Shown here: positions 42,951 through 53,179 of the stretch, in pieces
How positions within the stretch are numbered: position 1 is the stretch's first letter
Layout of the letters: each line of letters begins with the position of its first letter
Assembly: GCF_003148825.1 (NCBI RefSeq)
Contig: NZ_QGGZ01000009.1
Coordinates: 248,001-312,000, forward strand
From: Streptomyces sp. CG 926
GTDB lineage: Bacteria; Actinomycetota; Actinomycetes; Streptomycetales; Streptomycetaceae
Length of the DNA: 64,000 bases
Direction of reading: 5' to 3'
Position numbers and translations under genes: made by a program
Notes under the pieces: model-generated
Databases searched by the model: none
The model's input: only the letters and a program-made list of their open reading frames with translations
Told to the model about the DNA's origin: nothing

Positions 42951-44192
42951 CTACTTGATCCAGTCCGCCCACGGCATGTTCCAGCCGTTGAGGCCGTTGT
43001 CGGGGGCGATCTGCTTGTCCTTCGAGTTCTTCACGACGACCACGTCACCGATCAGCGACTCGTTGAAGAACCAGGCCGCCGGGGCGTCCGGGTCGCCGCC
43101 GCCGCGCTGGTCGCGCAGGCCGACACAGCCGTGGCTGACGTTCGAGGAGCCGAAGGTGCCCGAGGAGGCCCAGTAGTTGCCGTGGACGAAGGTGCCGGAG
43201 TTCGACAGGCGCATGGCGTGGGGGACGTCGGCGATGTCGTACTCGCCGCCGAAGCCGACGGTCGCGCCGTTCATCCGGGTCACCTCGTACTTCTCGCTGA
43301 TGACCATCTGACCGTTGTAGGTGGTCGTCGACGGGGCGCCCGCGGTGATCGGGACGTTCTTGAACACCTGGCCGTCACGGACGACCTCCATCTGCTTGGT
43401 GCTCGCGTCGACCGTGGAGACCTGGGAGCGACCGATGGTGAAGGTGACCGTACGGGTCTGCTTGCCGTAGACACCGGGGCGGCCTTCGACACCGTCGAGG
43501 GCGAGCTTCACGGTGACCTTGGTGCCCGCGGCCCAGTAGTTCTCGGGGCGGAAGTCGAGGCGGTCGTTGCCGAACCAGTGGCCCTCGACCTGGACGGCCG
43601 GCTCGGCCGTGACGGTGATGGCCTTCTCGACGGCCTCGGGGTTGGTGATCCCCCGGGTGAAGTTGATCGAGACCGGCATGCCCACGCCGACGGTGGCGCC
43701 GTCCTCGGGCGTGTAGTGGCCCACGAAGGTGTTCGTCGGGGTCAGGGTGGTGAAGGTGGTGTCCTTGGCCGACTCCCGGCCGGCCTCGTCCTTGGCGACC
43801 GCGTGCACCTTGTACTCGGTGGCGGAGGCCAGGTGGCGGGCCGGCTCCCAGCTGGCGCCGTCGTCGGCGAGCTTGCCCTCGACCGCGTTGCCCTTGGTGT
43901 CCGCCACGGTCACCGTGCTGAGCTTGCCGCCCGTGCTCGATATCTTCAGGACGCCACTGGTGGCGACCTCCTTGGCCCCGTCGTCGGGCTTGACGCTGAC
44001 GACCGCCTTGGAGGCTTCGGTACCGGTCTTACCGCCACCCCCGGCGTTGTCGCCACCGCTGCCGCCGCTGTTGGAACCGCCACCGCCGCTGCACGCGGTG
44101 GTGAACAGCAGGGCCGCCCCCAGCAGAAGGGCCGGCAGGCCGGTGCGGGCACGGCCGCGTATCGGCTGCAGGTTCACTCGTGTTCTCCCCAT
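42951..44192 (-). CDS. L,D-transpeptidase lipoprotein (first copy)
   Basis: A 413-residue exported enzyme that makes 3-3 peptidoglycan cross-links or attaches molecules to wall peptides. The lipobox is LLFTTAC. An Ig-like front half (about 60-270) precedes the YkuD domain, with HGNYW and the catalytic SHGCVGLRD. It ends with the family tail NGLNGWNMPWADWIK. The ATG at 44192 is chosen with GGGGGAC upstream; the reading frame is open to 44237. Two MtrA-like motif repeats lie 39-58 bp upstream. A paralogue is at 46788-48017. Confidence 0.94.
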   Translation of the reverse strand: MGRTRVNLQPIRGRARTGLPALLLGAALLFTTACSGGGGSNSGGSGGDNAGGGGKTGTEASKAVVSVKPDDGAKEVATSGVLKISSTGGKLSTVTVADTKGNAVEGKLADDGASWEPARHLASATEYKVHAVAKDEAGRESAKDTTFTTLTPTNTFVGHYTPEDGATVGVGMPVSINFTRGITNPEAVEKAITVTAEPAVQVEGHWFGNDRLDFRPENYWAAGTKVTVKLALDGVEGRPGVYGKQTRTVTFTIGRSQVSTVDASTKQMEVVRDGQVFKNVPITAGAPSTTTYNGQMVISEKYEVTRMNGATVGFGGEYDIADVPHAMRLSNSGTFVHGNYWASSGTFGSSNVSHGCVGLRDQRGGGDPDAPAAWFFNESLIGDVVVVKNSKDKQIAPDNGLNGWNMPWADWIK

Positions 44193-44371
44193 GTCCCCCG
44201 CGCGCGGACTGTCGCGCGCTTGTCGACAGGTAATCACAGCGAGAGATCACGATGAGCCACGGTCTTGTCACCGTTCCGTCCCAACTGCCCGGAGAGGTGC
44301 CGCGGCGGCCGCCCGCGTGGTCCGGGACGGTGGGTGACCAGGCCGAACCCGTGGGGGCGGCCGCCGAGGGG
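44193..44371. other. Promoter region of the first transpeptidase gene
   Basis: 179 bp between the SpaA-type gene stop and the transpeptidase start. It holds the shared motif at 44231-44250. No terminator hairpin for the SpaA-type gene was found. Confidence 0.5.
44231..44250. promoter_or_regulatory. Shared ATCACAGCGAG motif upstream of the first L,D-transpeptidase
   Basis: TAATCACAGCGAGAGATCAC, with TCAC repeated 13 bp apart, 39-58 bp upstream of the transpeptidase start. Same 11-mer as at 41981-41991. Candidate site for an envelope-stress or MtrA-type regulator. Confidence 0.55.
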
Positions 44372-46648
44372 TCAGGCCCGAGGGCCCTTGGAGTGCTTGG
44401 CGTGCTTCGGGCGCTCGGAGTGCTTCGGGTGCTTGGGGTGCTTCGAGTGCGGAGGGTTCTTGGAGTGCTGGGGGTTCTTGGAGTGCTTGCCCTTCCCGTG
44501 GTCACCCTTCGGGTGCTTGGGATGCTTCGGGTGCTTGTCCTTGCCGTGGTCGTCCTTGCCGTGGTCGACCGGCTTGTTCCGTACCGTCACCACGACCCGC
44601 TGGTCCGGGGTTCCGACGTCCAGCCGGAGCGGGCCGGTGACCCGGTCCGCGGGCAGGACGTAGCCCGCGGGAACGGCCGTCTCGACCAGGTAGTACCAAC
44701 CCTCGGGGAGCGGACCGAAGTCGCAGACGCCGGTCCGGTCGGTGGTGCAGCCCGGGGCGACCCGACGGTCGGCGGTGGCGCCGCGCGTCTGCAGGCCCGG
44801 CACGTTGTTGGTCTCCTGCCACACCTCGAAGACCGCGCCGCGCAGCGGCAGCTTGGTCCTGGCGTCCTGCTTCACGACCCGGATCGAGCCCCGGTACTCC
44901 TCGCCCACCGGGGTGTTCGCGACGTCGACGACGATGCCGTCCGCCACGTCACCACGGTCCAGGTCGAACCGGGTGGCCGGGTCGGCCGGGGTCTCGTAGC
45001 CGACGGGGGCGGCCGTCTCCCGCCAGTAGTACGTCTGCCCGATCGGCAGCTCCACCGTGCAGGTTCCCCGGGCGTCCGTGACGCAGGCCCCGTCGAGTCG
45101 GGTGTCGCCGCCGGCCGTGTCCGTCTGGAGACCGGCGGAGCCGTTGCTCTCCCGCCACAGCTCGAACCGCGCGCCCGCCAGCGGGAGGCCGGTGGCCCGG
45201 TCGGTCTTGCGCAGCACCACCCGGGCGGCGAGCGGCGGCTCGGGGGTGCGCCGGTTGTCCGCCACGTACCGGACGCCGGCCGAGGCGTTCTCGGCCGTGA
45301 GGGTCAGCTCGTGGACGGTCGCGTCCAGGTCGTAGCCGAGCGGGGCCCCGGTCTCGCGCCAGTAGTAGGTGCCGGGCTCGGTGGTCCGCTCGCAGACGCC
45401 GCCGACCGGCGTGACGCATTCGGCGACCAGGGTGTCGGCCCGCGGAGCGGTGTCCTGGAGGCCGGCGACCCCGTTCGTCTCGCGCCACAGTTCGAAGCGC
45501 GCCCCCTGCAGCGCCGCTCCCGTCGTCTCGTCCCGCTTGAGCACCGAGACCGTGCCGGTCACCGGGACCGGGCCGCCGCACGAGGGCAGGTCTCCGACGA
45601 AGGGGTAGGCGTGGAACTCCTGACCGCCGCCCCCGATCGTGTCACTGCCGTGGGTGACCGAACCGGTCGTGAAGAAGCGTCCGTTGATGCCGGGCAGGGT
45701 GACGGTGGTCTCCGAGGACGGCTGCCCCATGAGGAAGCTGCCCTGGAACTGGCCGCCGCCGGTCAGGGTCACGGTGGTGGCGTCGGGGAAGTTCCACAGC
45801 AGCCGCTCGCGGTAGGCGTTGAGGGGGTCGGTGTCCTGGATGCCGCCGCTGTACGTGTTGATCGTGCGGGTGGTGCCCAGGACGTTGACCAGCACGGTGG
45901 CCGTGTCCGGGACCCGGGTGAACCGGATGCCCTGCTGGCCTCCCCCGGTGCCGACCAGGTTCGCGTCGACGTTGAAGACCTGGAGCGAGGAGGTGCCGTC
46001 GCCGGTGAACAGCGTCTCGTAGCCGTTGTCGACGGCCGTGCCGGTGGCCGGGCGCGGGCGACCGTCGACCCGGGCGTAGCACTGGCTGGCGGCGGCGAGC
46101 CGGTCGCGCAGCCCCGCGTACGGGGTGACGGCGGCGGGGTCGGGGACCAGGCGGCCCGTCACCACGCCGGTGACCGGGCCCGCGTGCCGGACCACACCGC
46201 CGTCGGCGAGCAGACGTTCGCCGGTCGCGACGTCGACGGAGCCGCCGGTGGTGAGGAAGTCGGCGCCGACGGGCGGGGGGACCCTCGATCCGGCGCCGAC
46301 GATGCCGACGTTGTAGCGGCTGTCCCCGCCCGCCTGCTTGTCCTGGTCGAAGTCGCCGAGGACGACGAGCCGACCCTCGGCCTCGGAGGCCCGGCCCCGG
46401 ACCCGGAAGTCGCCGCCCGCGAAGATGTTGATGCCGTTGTCGCGGCCCTGCGGGACGCCGTCGGTGCCGATGGGCGGGAACGGGTCGGGGCAGCGGCCCG
46501 GGACGCAGGGGCCCAGCCCGTCGGGAAGCGGAGCTCTGGCGACCGCCGCCGGGCGGTCGCCACCGGGACCCTCCGCGAAGGCCGCGGGCGCGGCGGAGGC
46601 CAGTACGGCCCCGATCGCGAGCCCGAGGGTCCAGTTTCTGACTGACAT
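44372..46648 (-). CDS. Secreted surface protein: choice-of-anchor A + three SpaA/Cna-B domains + Lys/His tail
   Basis: A 758-residue exported protein. The signal peptide is about 1-26 (ASAAPAAFAE). A choice-of-anchor A domain covers about 70-330 (GINIFAGGDFRV). Three SpaA/Cna-B repeats follow (about 355-690), each with Lys in strand A (VLK, LRK, VVK), Glu in YYWRET or YYLVET and Asn near the end (VADN, VANT, VRNK), the set that forms intramolecular isopeptide bonds. The last 67 residues contain 17 Lys and 14 His (HPKHPKHPK). There is no LPxTG motif and no C-terminal membrane helix, so it is not sortase-anchored. It lies between two L,D-transpeptidase genes on the same strand. Confidence 0.9.
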   Translation of the reverse strand: MSVRNWTLGLAIGAVLASAAPAAFAEGPGGDRPAAVARAPLPDGLGPCVPGRCPDPFPPIGTDGVPQGRDNGINIFAGGDFRVRGRASEAEGRLVVLGDFDQDKQAGGDSRYNVGIVGAGSRVPPPVGADFLTTGGSVDVATGERLLADGGVVRHAGPVTGVVTGRLVPDPAAVTPYAGLRDRLAAASQCYARVDGRPRPATGTAVDNGYETLFTGDGTSSLQVFNVDANLVGTGGGQQGIRFTRVPDTATVLVNVLGTTRTINTYSGGIQDTDPLNAYRERLLWNFPDATTVTLTGGGQFQGSFLMGQPSSETTVTLPGINGRFFTTGSVTHGSDTIGGGGQEFHAYPFVGDLPSCGGPVPVTGTVSVLKRDETTGAALQGARFELWRETNGVAGLQDTAPRADTLVAECVTPVGGVCERTTEPGTYYWRETGAPLGYDLDATVHELTLTAENASAGVRYVADNRRTPEPPLAARVVLRKTDRATGLPLAGARFELWRESNGSAGLQTDTAGGDTRLDGACVTDARGTCTVELPIGQTYYWRETAAPVGYETPADPATRFDLDRGDVADGIVVDVANTPVGEEYRGSIRVVKQDARTKLPLRGAVFEVWQETNNVPGLQTRGATADRRVAPGCTTDRTGVCDFGPLPEGWYYLVETAVPAGYVLPADRVTGPLRLDVGTPDQRVVVTVRNKPVDHGKDDHGKDKHPKHPKHPKGDHGKGKHSKNPQHSKNPPHSKHPKHPKHSERPKHAKHSKGPRA

Positions 46649-46787
46649 GACGCTCCGTCCGTTGCCTGCTGCCCTGATCTGCCCTGACAGGCTGGCGGCA
46701 GGCTTCGGCGACGCGCGGTGCGGACACTCTCCGCTACGGCATTTCGATCACTGTGATCACTCTCCCGGGCGGGACCGCCGCCCGGGC
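46649..46787. other. Promoter region of the SpaA-type gene
   Basis: 139 bp between the stop of the second transpeptidase gene and the SpaA-type start. Holds the palindrome at 46746-46758 and nothing else I can name. Confidence 0.5.
46746..46758. promoter_or_regulatory. GATCAC-T-GTGATC palindrome upstream of the SpaA-type gene
   Basis: Perfect 6-bp arms around one base, about 98-110 bp upstream of the SpaA-type start. Shares GATCAC/GTGATC words with the motifs at 41978 and 44231. Confidence 0.4.
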
Positions 46788-48017
46788 TCAGGCGATGGCG
46801 GAGCCGGCGACCCAGTCCGCCCAGGACATGTTCCAGCCGCCCAGCCCGTTGTCCGGGGCGACCGTCTTGTCCTGCGAGTTCACGACCTCCACCACGTCCC
46901 CGACGAGGGTCCGGTCGAAGAACCAACCGGCCGGGGTGTCGGAGCCGCCGCCCTTGTCGTCGCGCAGGCCCACGCAGCCGTGGCTCTGGTTGGTGGTGCC
47001 GAAGGTGTCGGGGCTGGACCAGTAGTTCCCGTGCAGGAAGGTCCCGGAGGCGGTGAGGCGCATGGCGTGCGGGACGTCGGGGATGTCGTACTCGCCGCCG
47101 AAGCCGACGGTCTGGCCGTTCATGCGGGTGACGTCGAACATCTCCATCACCACCATCTTCCCGTTGTAGGTGGTGGTCTTGGGCGCCCCGGCGCTGATCG
47201 GCACGGTCGACACCAGCTGCCCGTCCCGGCGGACCTCCATGGTGTGCGCGGCCGCGTCCACGGTGGAGATCTGGGAACGGCCGACGGTGAAGGTGATGGA
47301 CTTGTCCTGGATTCCGTACGAGCCGGGCGCGCCCTCGATGTCGCGCAGGTCCATCTTCACGGTGACCTTGGTGCCGGGCTTCCAGTACTCCTTGGGCCGG
47401 AAGTCGAGCCGCTCCTTCCCGAACCAGTGGCCGACGACCTGCGTGCCCGGGTCGGAGGTGACGGAAATGGCCCGCTCCACTTCGGCGCGGCGCTCGATGG
47501 CGCGGCTGAACCGGAAGGAGACGATCATCCCGATACCGACGGTCGAGCGGTTCTCGGGCTTGAAGTAGCCGATGAACCGTTCCTCGGGAACGTAGGTGGT
47601 GAAGGTGGTGTGGCGGGCCTGGCGGCGGTCGTGCCCGTCGAGGGCGACGGCGTCCACCGTGTACTTGGCGGCGAGCGCGAGCCGTCCGGACGCGGGGTCG
47701 GGGCTCCAGCTGAGCCCGTCCTCGGCGATGGTGCCGGGGACCTCTTCCTGCTGGGCGTCCTCCACCTTGGTGACGACGACCCGCTCCAGGCGGCCCTCGG
47801 GCACGGTGACCGACAACCGTCCGTCCGCGGGGACCTCCTTGGCGTTGTCGTCGGGGGTGATACGGATGGCCTCGTCCGGAGAACGGGGTTTGCCGGGCAG
47901 CTGGATCTCCACCGGGGCCTTGCCGTCCTGGGTGCATCCGGTCAGGCCGCCGAGCAGACCCGCCCATGCCGCCACGGCGGCCAAGCCCGCCCCTGCCCGC
48001 CTCGTCAGAAGTGTCAC
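46788..48017 (-). CDS. L,D-transpeptidase lipoprotein (second copy)
   Basis: A 409-residue paralogue of the first transpeptidase. Lipobox GLTGC. The Ig-like front half and YkuD domain are in the same order, with HGNYW and SHGCVGLRDD. It ends NGLGGWNMSWADWVAGSAIA, a longer tail than its partner. The GTG start follows GGAGGG. It may be cotranscribed with the SpaA-type gene 139 bp downstream; no hairpin lies between. Compared with the first copy, residues differ across the whole length, so it is an old duplication. Confidence 0.94.
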   Translation of the reverse strand: MTLLTRRAGAGLAAVAAWAGLLGGLTGCTQDGKAPVEIQLPGKPRSPDEAIRITPDDNAKEVPADGRLSVTVPEGRLERVVVTKVEDAQQEEVPGTIAEDGLSWSPDPASGRLALAAKYTVDAVALDGHDRRQARHTTFTTYVPEERFIGYFKPENRSTVGIGMIVSFRFSRAIERRAEVERAISVTSDPGTQVVGHWFGKERLDFRPKEYWKPGTKVTVKMDLRDIEGAPGSYGIQDKSITFTVGRSQISTVDAAAHTMEVRRDGQLVSTVPISAGAPKTTTYNGKMVVMEMFDVTRMNGQTVGFGGEYDIPDVPHAMRLTASGTFLHGNYWSSPDTFGTTNQSHGCVGLRDDKGGGSDTPAGWFFDRTLVGDVVEVVNSQDKTVAPDNGLGGWNMSWADWVAGSAIA

Positions 48018-48190
48018 GATCCCTCCAACGACCGGGCGCTGCGGGGGAAACGTGAGCGCGGGCCACGTTCCGGGCAGATCTCTCCGGGCAGAACAGTGTG
48101 AAGGACCAGACGGGGGCGGGCCCAGGCCGGGACGCCGGGGCCGCACTCTCCCCTCCCCCCGCCGGTACCCAGGAGCCGTGGAGGCGGGCA
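48018..48190. other. Divergent promoter region of transpeptidase and glgX
   Basis: 173 bp. A reading frame for glgX stays open from a GTG at 48098, but the start at 48191 fits the Shine-Dalgarno and the homology. No clear palindrome. Confidence 0.5.
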
Positions 48191-50500
<2,310 letters not shown>

Positions 50501-50520
50501 GCCGGGCCCCGGACCGTGCC

Positions 50521-50555
50521 GCTGGTTCCGGACGTATGCGACATCCGGAACCAGC
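50521..50555 (+). terminator. Terminator after glgX
   Basis: Perfect 12-bp stem GCTGGTTCCGGA / TCCGGAACCAGC with an 11-nt loop, 20 bp past the glgX stop. Confidence 0.85.
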
Positions 50556-50610
50556 ACCCTCGTTCGTACTGCGATGATGTGTTCGACATCATCTCGGAGG
50601 GGGTCCCTGT

Positions 50611-51333
50611 ATGGGCAGAGTCACGACCGCGCTGCAGGAACTGCGCGGGGCGCAGAAGTCGGCGAAGGGGGTGTCGCTCTACTCCCGGTTCGTCAACCGG
50701 CCCGCCGGGCGGTATCTGGCCGCCGGTTCGTACGCGCTGGGGCTCACCCCGGACCAGGTGACGCTGATCAGTGCCGCCTTCAGCTTCGCCGCGGTGGCCG
50801 CGGTCGCGCTGGCCGCCCCCTCGTGGGGGCTGGGGATCGCGGTGTGGGCCGCCCTCGCCGTCGGCTTCGCCTTCGACTCCGCCGACGGGCAGCTGGCCCG
50901 GCTGCGCGGTGGTGGCAGCGCGGCCGGCGAGTGGCTCGACCACGTCGTGGACGCCGCCAAGCTCACCGCCCTGCACTCCTGTGTGCTGATCGCCTTCTAC
51001 CGCTTCCCCGAGGCGTACGGGACGGGCTCGGACGGCTGGCTGCTGGTGCCGCTGGGCTTCCAGTTCGCCGCGGTGGTGACCTTCTTCGGCGGCCTGCTGA
51101 CCGAGAAGCTCAAGCCGAAGCCGGCCCCCGGCAGCCCGGCGGCCGCGCCGTCGACCGCGCGCGCGGTGGCCCTGCTGCCCGTGGACTACGGGGTGTTCTG
51201 CCTGGTGTTCCTGCTGCTCGGCGGCGGGAAGCTGTTCGTCTGGGCCTATGCGGGACTGGGCGTGGTCGCCGCGCTGTTCCTGCTGGCGTTCCTCGCGAAG
51301 TGGTTCCGGGAGCTCAGCGCCGTTCGCCGGTGA
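50611..51333 (+). CDS. CDP-alcohol phosphatidyltransferase family protein
   Basis: A 240-residue membrane enzyme with about six helices. The signature D-x2-D-G-x2-A-R-x8-G-x3-D-x3-D is complete: DSADGQLAR, then G-EWL-D-HVV-D. It transfers a phosphoalcohol from a CDP donor to a lipid or sugar acceptor. The ATG follows GGAGGGGG. It overlaps the convergent cytidylyltransferase gene by 20 bp, and that product could supply its CDP substrate. Acceptor unknown. Confidence 0.93.
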   Translation: MGRVTTALQELRGAQKSAKGVSLYSRFVNRPAGRYLAAGSYALGLTPDQVTLISAAFSFAAVAAVALAAPSWGLGIAVWAALAVGFAFDSADGQLARLRGGGSAAGEWLDHVVDAAKLTALHSCVLIAFYRFPEAYGTGSDGWLLVPLGFQFAAVVTFFGGLLTEKLKPKPAPGSPAAAPSTARAVALLPVDYGVFCLVFLLLGGGKLFVWAYAGLGVVAALFLLAFLAKWFRELSAVRR

Positions 51334-51817
51334 CCTGGCCCGGGGCCTGGGCCGGTTCCGCGAGCGCGTCCAGTGCCCGGCGCAGCTGGGTGCTGGACGT
51401 GTGCACGGTGTAGGGGAAGTACACGACGTCGACGCCGTGGGCGGCGAAGTCCTTCTCCAGCCGGTCGCCCTTGGGCGTGCCGCGCCAGTCGTCGCCCTTG
51501 AAGATGACGTCGAAGCGGACCTGCTTCCAGGTCTCCACCTTGTCGGGAACCGTCTCGACGAAGGCCGCGTCGACGTACTTGACGCTGCGGACGATCTCCA
51601 GTCGCTCGACGAGCGGGATCATCGGGCGGCGCCCCTTGGCGAGCTCGGCCATCTCGTCCGAGACCACTCCGGCGACCAGATAGTCGCACTGGCTCCGGGC
51701 ATGGCGAAGGATGTTGAGATGCCCGATGTGGAACAGATCGTAGGCGCCGGGCGCATAGCCGACTCGATACGGCCTGCGCGCAGGCGCAGCAAGGTCGGAC
51801 ATGTCGTGCTCCGTCAT
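51314..51817 (-). CDS. Cytidylyltransferase (TagD-like)
   Basis: A 167-residue nucleotidyltransferase with the HIGH motif in GAYDLFHIGHLNILRHA and the TSST motif in HTSSTQLRR, as in glycerol-3-phosphate or similar cytidylyltransferases. The ATG at 51817 follows GGGGGT. It activates a phosphorylated alcohol as CDP-alcohol. It is convergent with, and overlaps, the CDP-alcohol phosphotransferase, which suggests a paired function, and divergent from the polysaccharide genes. Exact alcohol unknown. Confidence 0.9.
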   Translation of the reverse strand: MTEHDMSDLAAPARRPYRVGYAPGAYDLFHIGHLNILRHARSQCDYLVAGVVSDEMAELAKGRRPMIPLVERLEIVRSVKYVDAAFVETVPDKVETWKQVRFDVIFKGDDWRGTPKGDRLEKDFAAHGVDVVYFPYTVHTSSTQLRRALDALAEPAQAPGQVTGERR

Positions 51818-51943
51818 CTTTTACCCCCAGCAGCCACACCCCCCGGTGTAGCGGATTAGCAGACAATAGCGTGCACGTTCCGCACCACGCGGGTGAACGA
51901 ATAGGGTGACGTGCGCATCATCCAGGGGAGAAGGGGACGCTCA

Positions 51944-53179
51944 GTGTCCAGATCCGGTCACCGGCGCATGCTGCTGGTTTCCACCAATTACGCTCCGGAG
52001 CACGCGGGGATCGGCCCGTACGCCACCCAGATCGCGGAGCACTGGGCGGATCTCGGTCACGAGACCCACGTGCTGGCGGGTATGCCGCACTACCCGGCGT
52101 GGTCGCTCGAGCCCGAGTACAAGGGGGCGTTCCAGCGCACGGAACAGCGCGCGGGGGTCACCGTGCACCGGCGTGCGCACACCGTGCCGCCGCGCCAGAC
52201 CGCCGTGAAGCGCGCCCTTTTCGAAGGATCGATTCTGCTGCACGGCGCCGTGGCCCCGCCCCGGATGCCGAAGCCCGACGCGATCCTCGCCCAGATGCCC
52301 AGCCTGGCGGGCGGCGTGCTCGCCGCCCGGCTCGCGGCGCGCTGGAAGGTCCCGTACGTCCCGGTCGTCCAGGACCTGATGGGCGCCGCCGCCGCGCAGA
52401 GCGGGATCAGCGGCGGGGACAAGGCCGCCGCGATCGCCGGCCGCGCCGAGGCGTACGCCCTGAGGCGCGCCACCCTCGTCGGCGTCATCCACGAGACCTT
52501 CGTGGACCGGGTCGTCGGCATGGGCGTGGACCCGGACAAGATCCGTCTCGTCCCCAACTGGTCGCACGTGCCCGTGCCCACCAAGCCGCGCGGGGAGACC
52601 CGCCACCACCTCGGCTGGGCCCCGGGCGAGACCGTCGTCCTGCACTCCGGGAACATGGGCCTCAAGCAGGGCCTGGAGGTCCTGGTGGGCGCCGCCCGGC
52701 TCGATCCGAGCGTCCGTTTCGTCCTGATGGGCGACGGCAGTCAGCGGTCGGCTCTGTCCGATCTCGCGGCGGATGTGCCGAATCTGGACATCATCCCCCC
52801 TGCCGCTGACGGCGAGTTCCCGGATATCCTCGCCGCGGCGGACGTTCTCGCGGTCACGCAGCACGCCGCCGTGCTGGACATGAGCGTCCCGTCGAAGCTG
52901 ACCTCCTACTTCCAGACCGGTCGGCCCGTCGTCGCCTCCGTGGCGGCGGAGGGCGGTACCGCCCAGGAGGTGGAACGCTCGGGCGCGGGGGTTCTCGTAC
53001 CACCGGAGGACCCCGAGGCACTGCTGAAGGCCGTACGGGCCCTGGCCGAGGACCCGGACGGCGCGGACGCACTGGGAGCGGCCGGACCCCGCCACGTGGC
53101 GGCGCATCTGAGCCGTGAGGCGGGCCTGGCCCGCATCGACGCACTGATGGACGAAGCACTTGGGGGACCCCGGCCGTGA
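51944..53179 (+). CDS. WcaI-type GT4 glycosyltransferase
   Basis: A 411-residue retaining glycosyltransferase of the WcaI-like group. It opens MLLVSTNYAPEHAGIGPYATQ, has the donor-side motif VPNWSHVPVP and VVLHSGNMGLKQGLEVLVGAA, and the acceptor/nucleotide region with the E-x7-E-like pattern near the C-terminus. The GTG at 51944 follows GGAGAAGGGG. It starts a coupled operon with the pseudo-Wzc and the flippase. Sugar unknown. Confidence 0.9.
   Translation: MSRSGHRRMLLVSTNYAPEHAGIGPYATQIAEHWADLGHETHVLAGMPHYPAWSLEPEYKGAFQRTEQRAGVTVHRRAHTVPPRQTAVKRALFEGSILLHGAVAPPRMPKPDAILAQMPSLAGGVLAARLAARWKVPYVPVVQDLMGAAAAQSGISGGDKAAAIAGRAEAYALRRATLVGVIHETFVDRVVGMGVDPDKIRLVPNWSHVPVPTKPRGETRHHLGWAPGETVVLHSGNMGLKQGLEVLVGAARLDPSVRFVLMGDGSQRSALSDLAADVPNLDIIPPAADGEFPDILAAADVLAVTQHAAVLDMSVPSKLTSYFQTGRPVVASVAAEGGTAQEVERSGAGVLVPPEDPEALLKAVRALAEDPDGADALGAAGPRHVAAHLSREAGLARIDALMDEALGGPRP

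Noticed and set aside
44372..46648. Sortase-anchored pilin
   Set aside because: No LPxTG, no C-terminal helix and no sortase gene in the window; the tail is Lys/His-rich.
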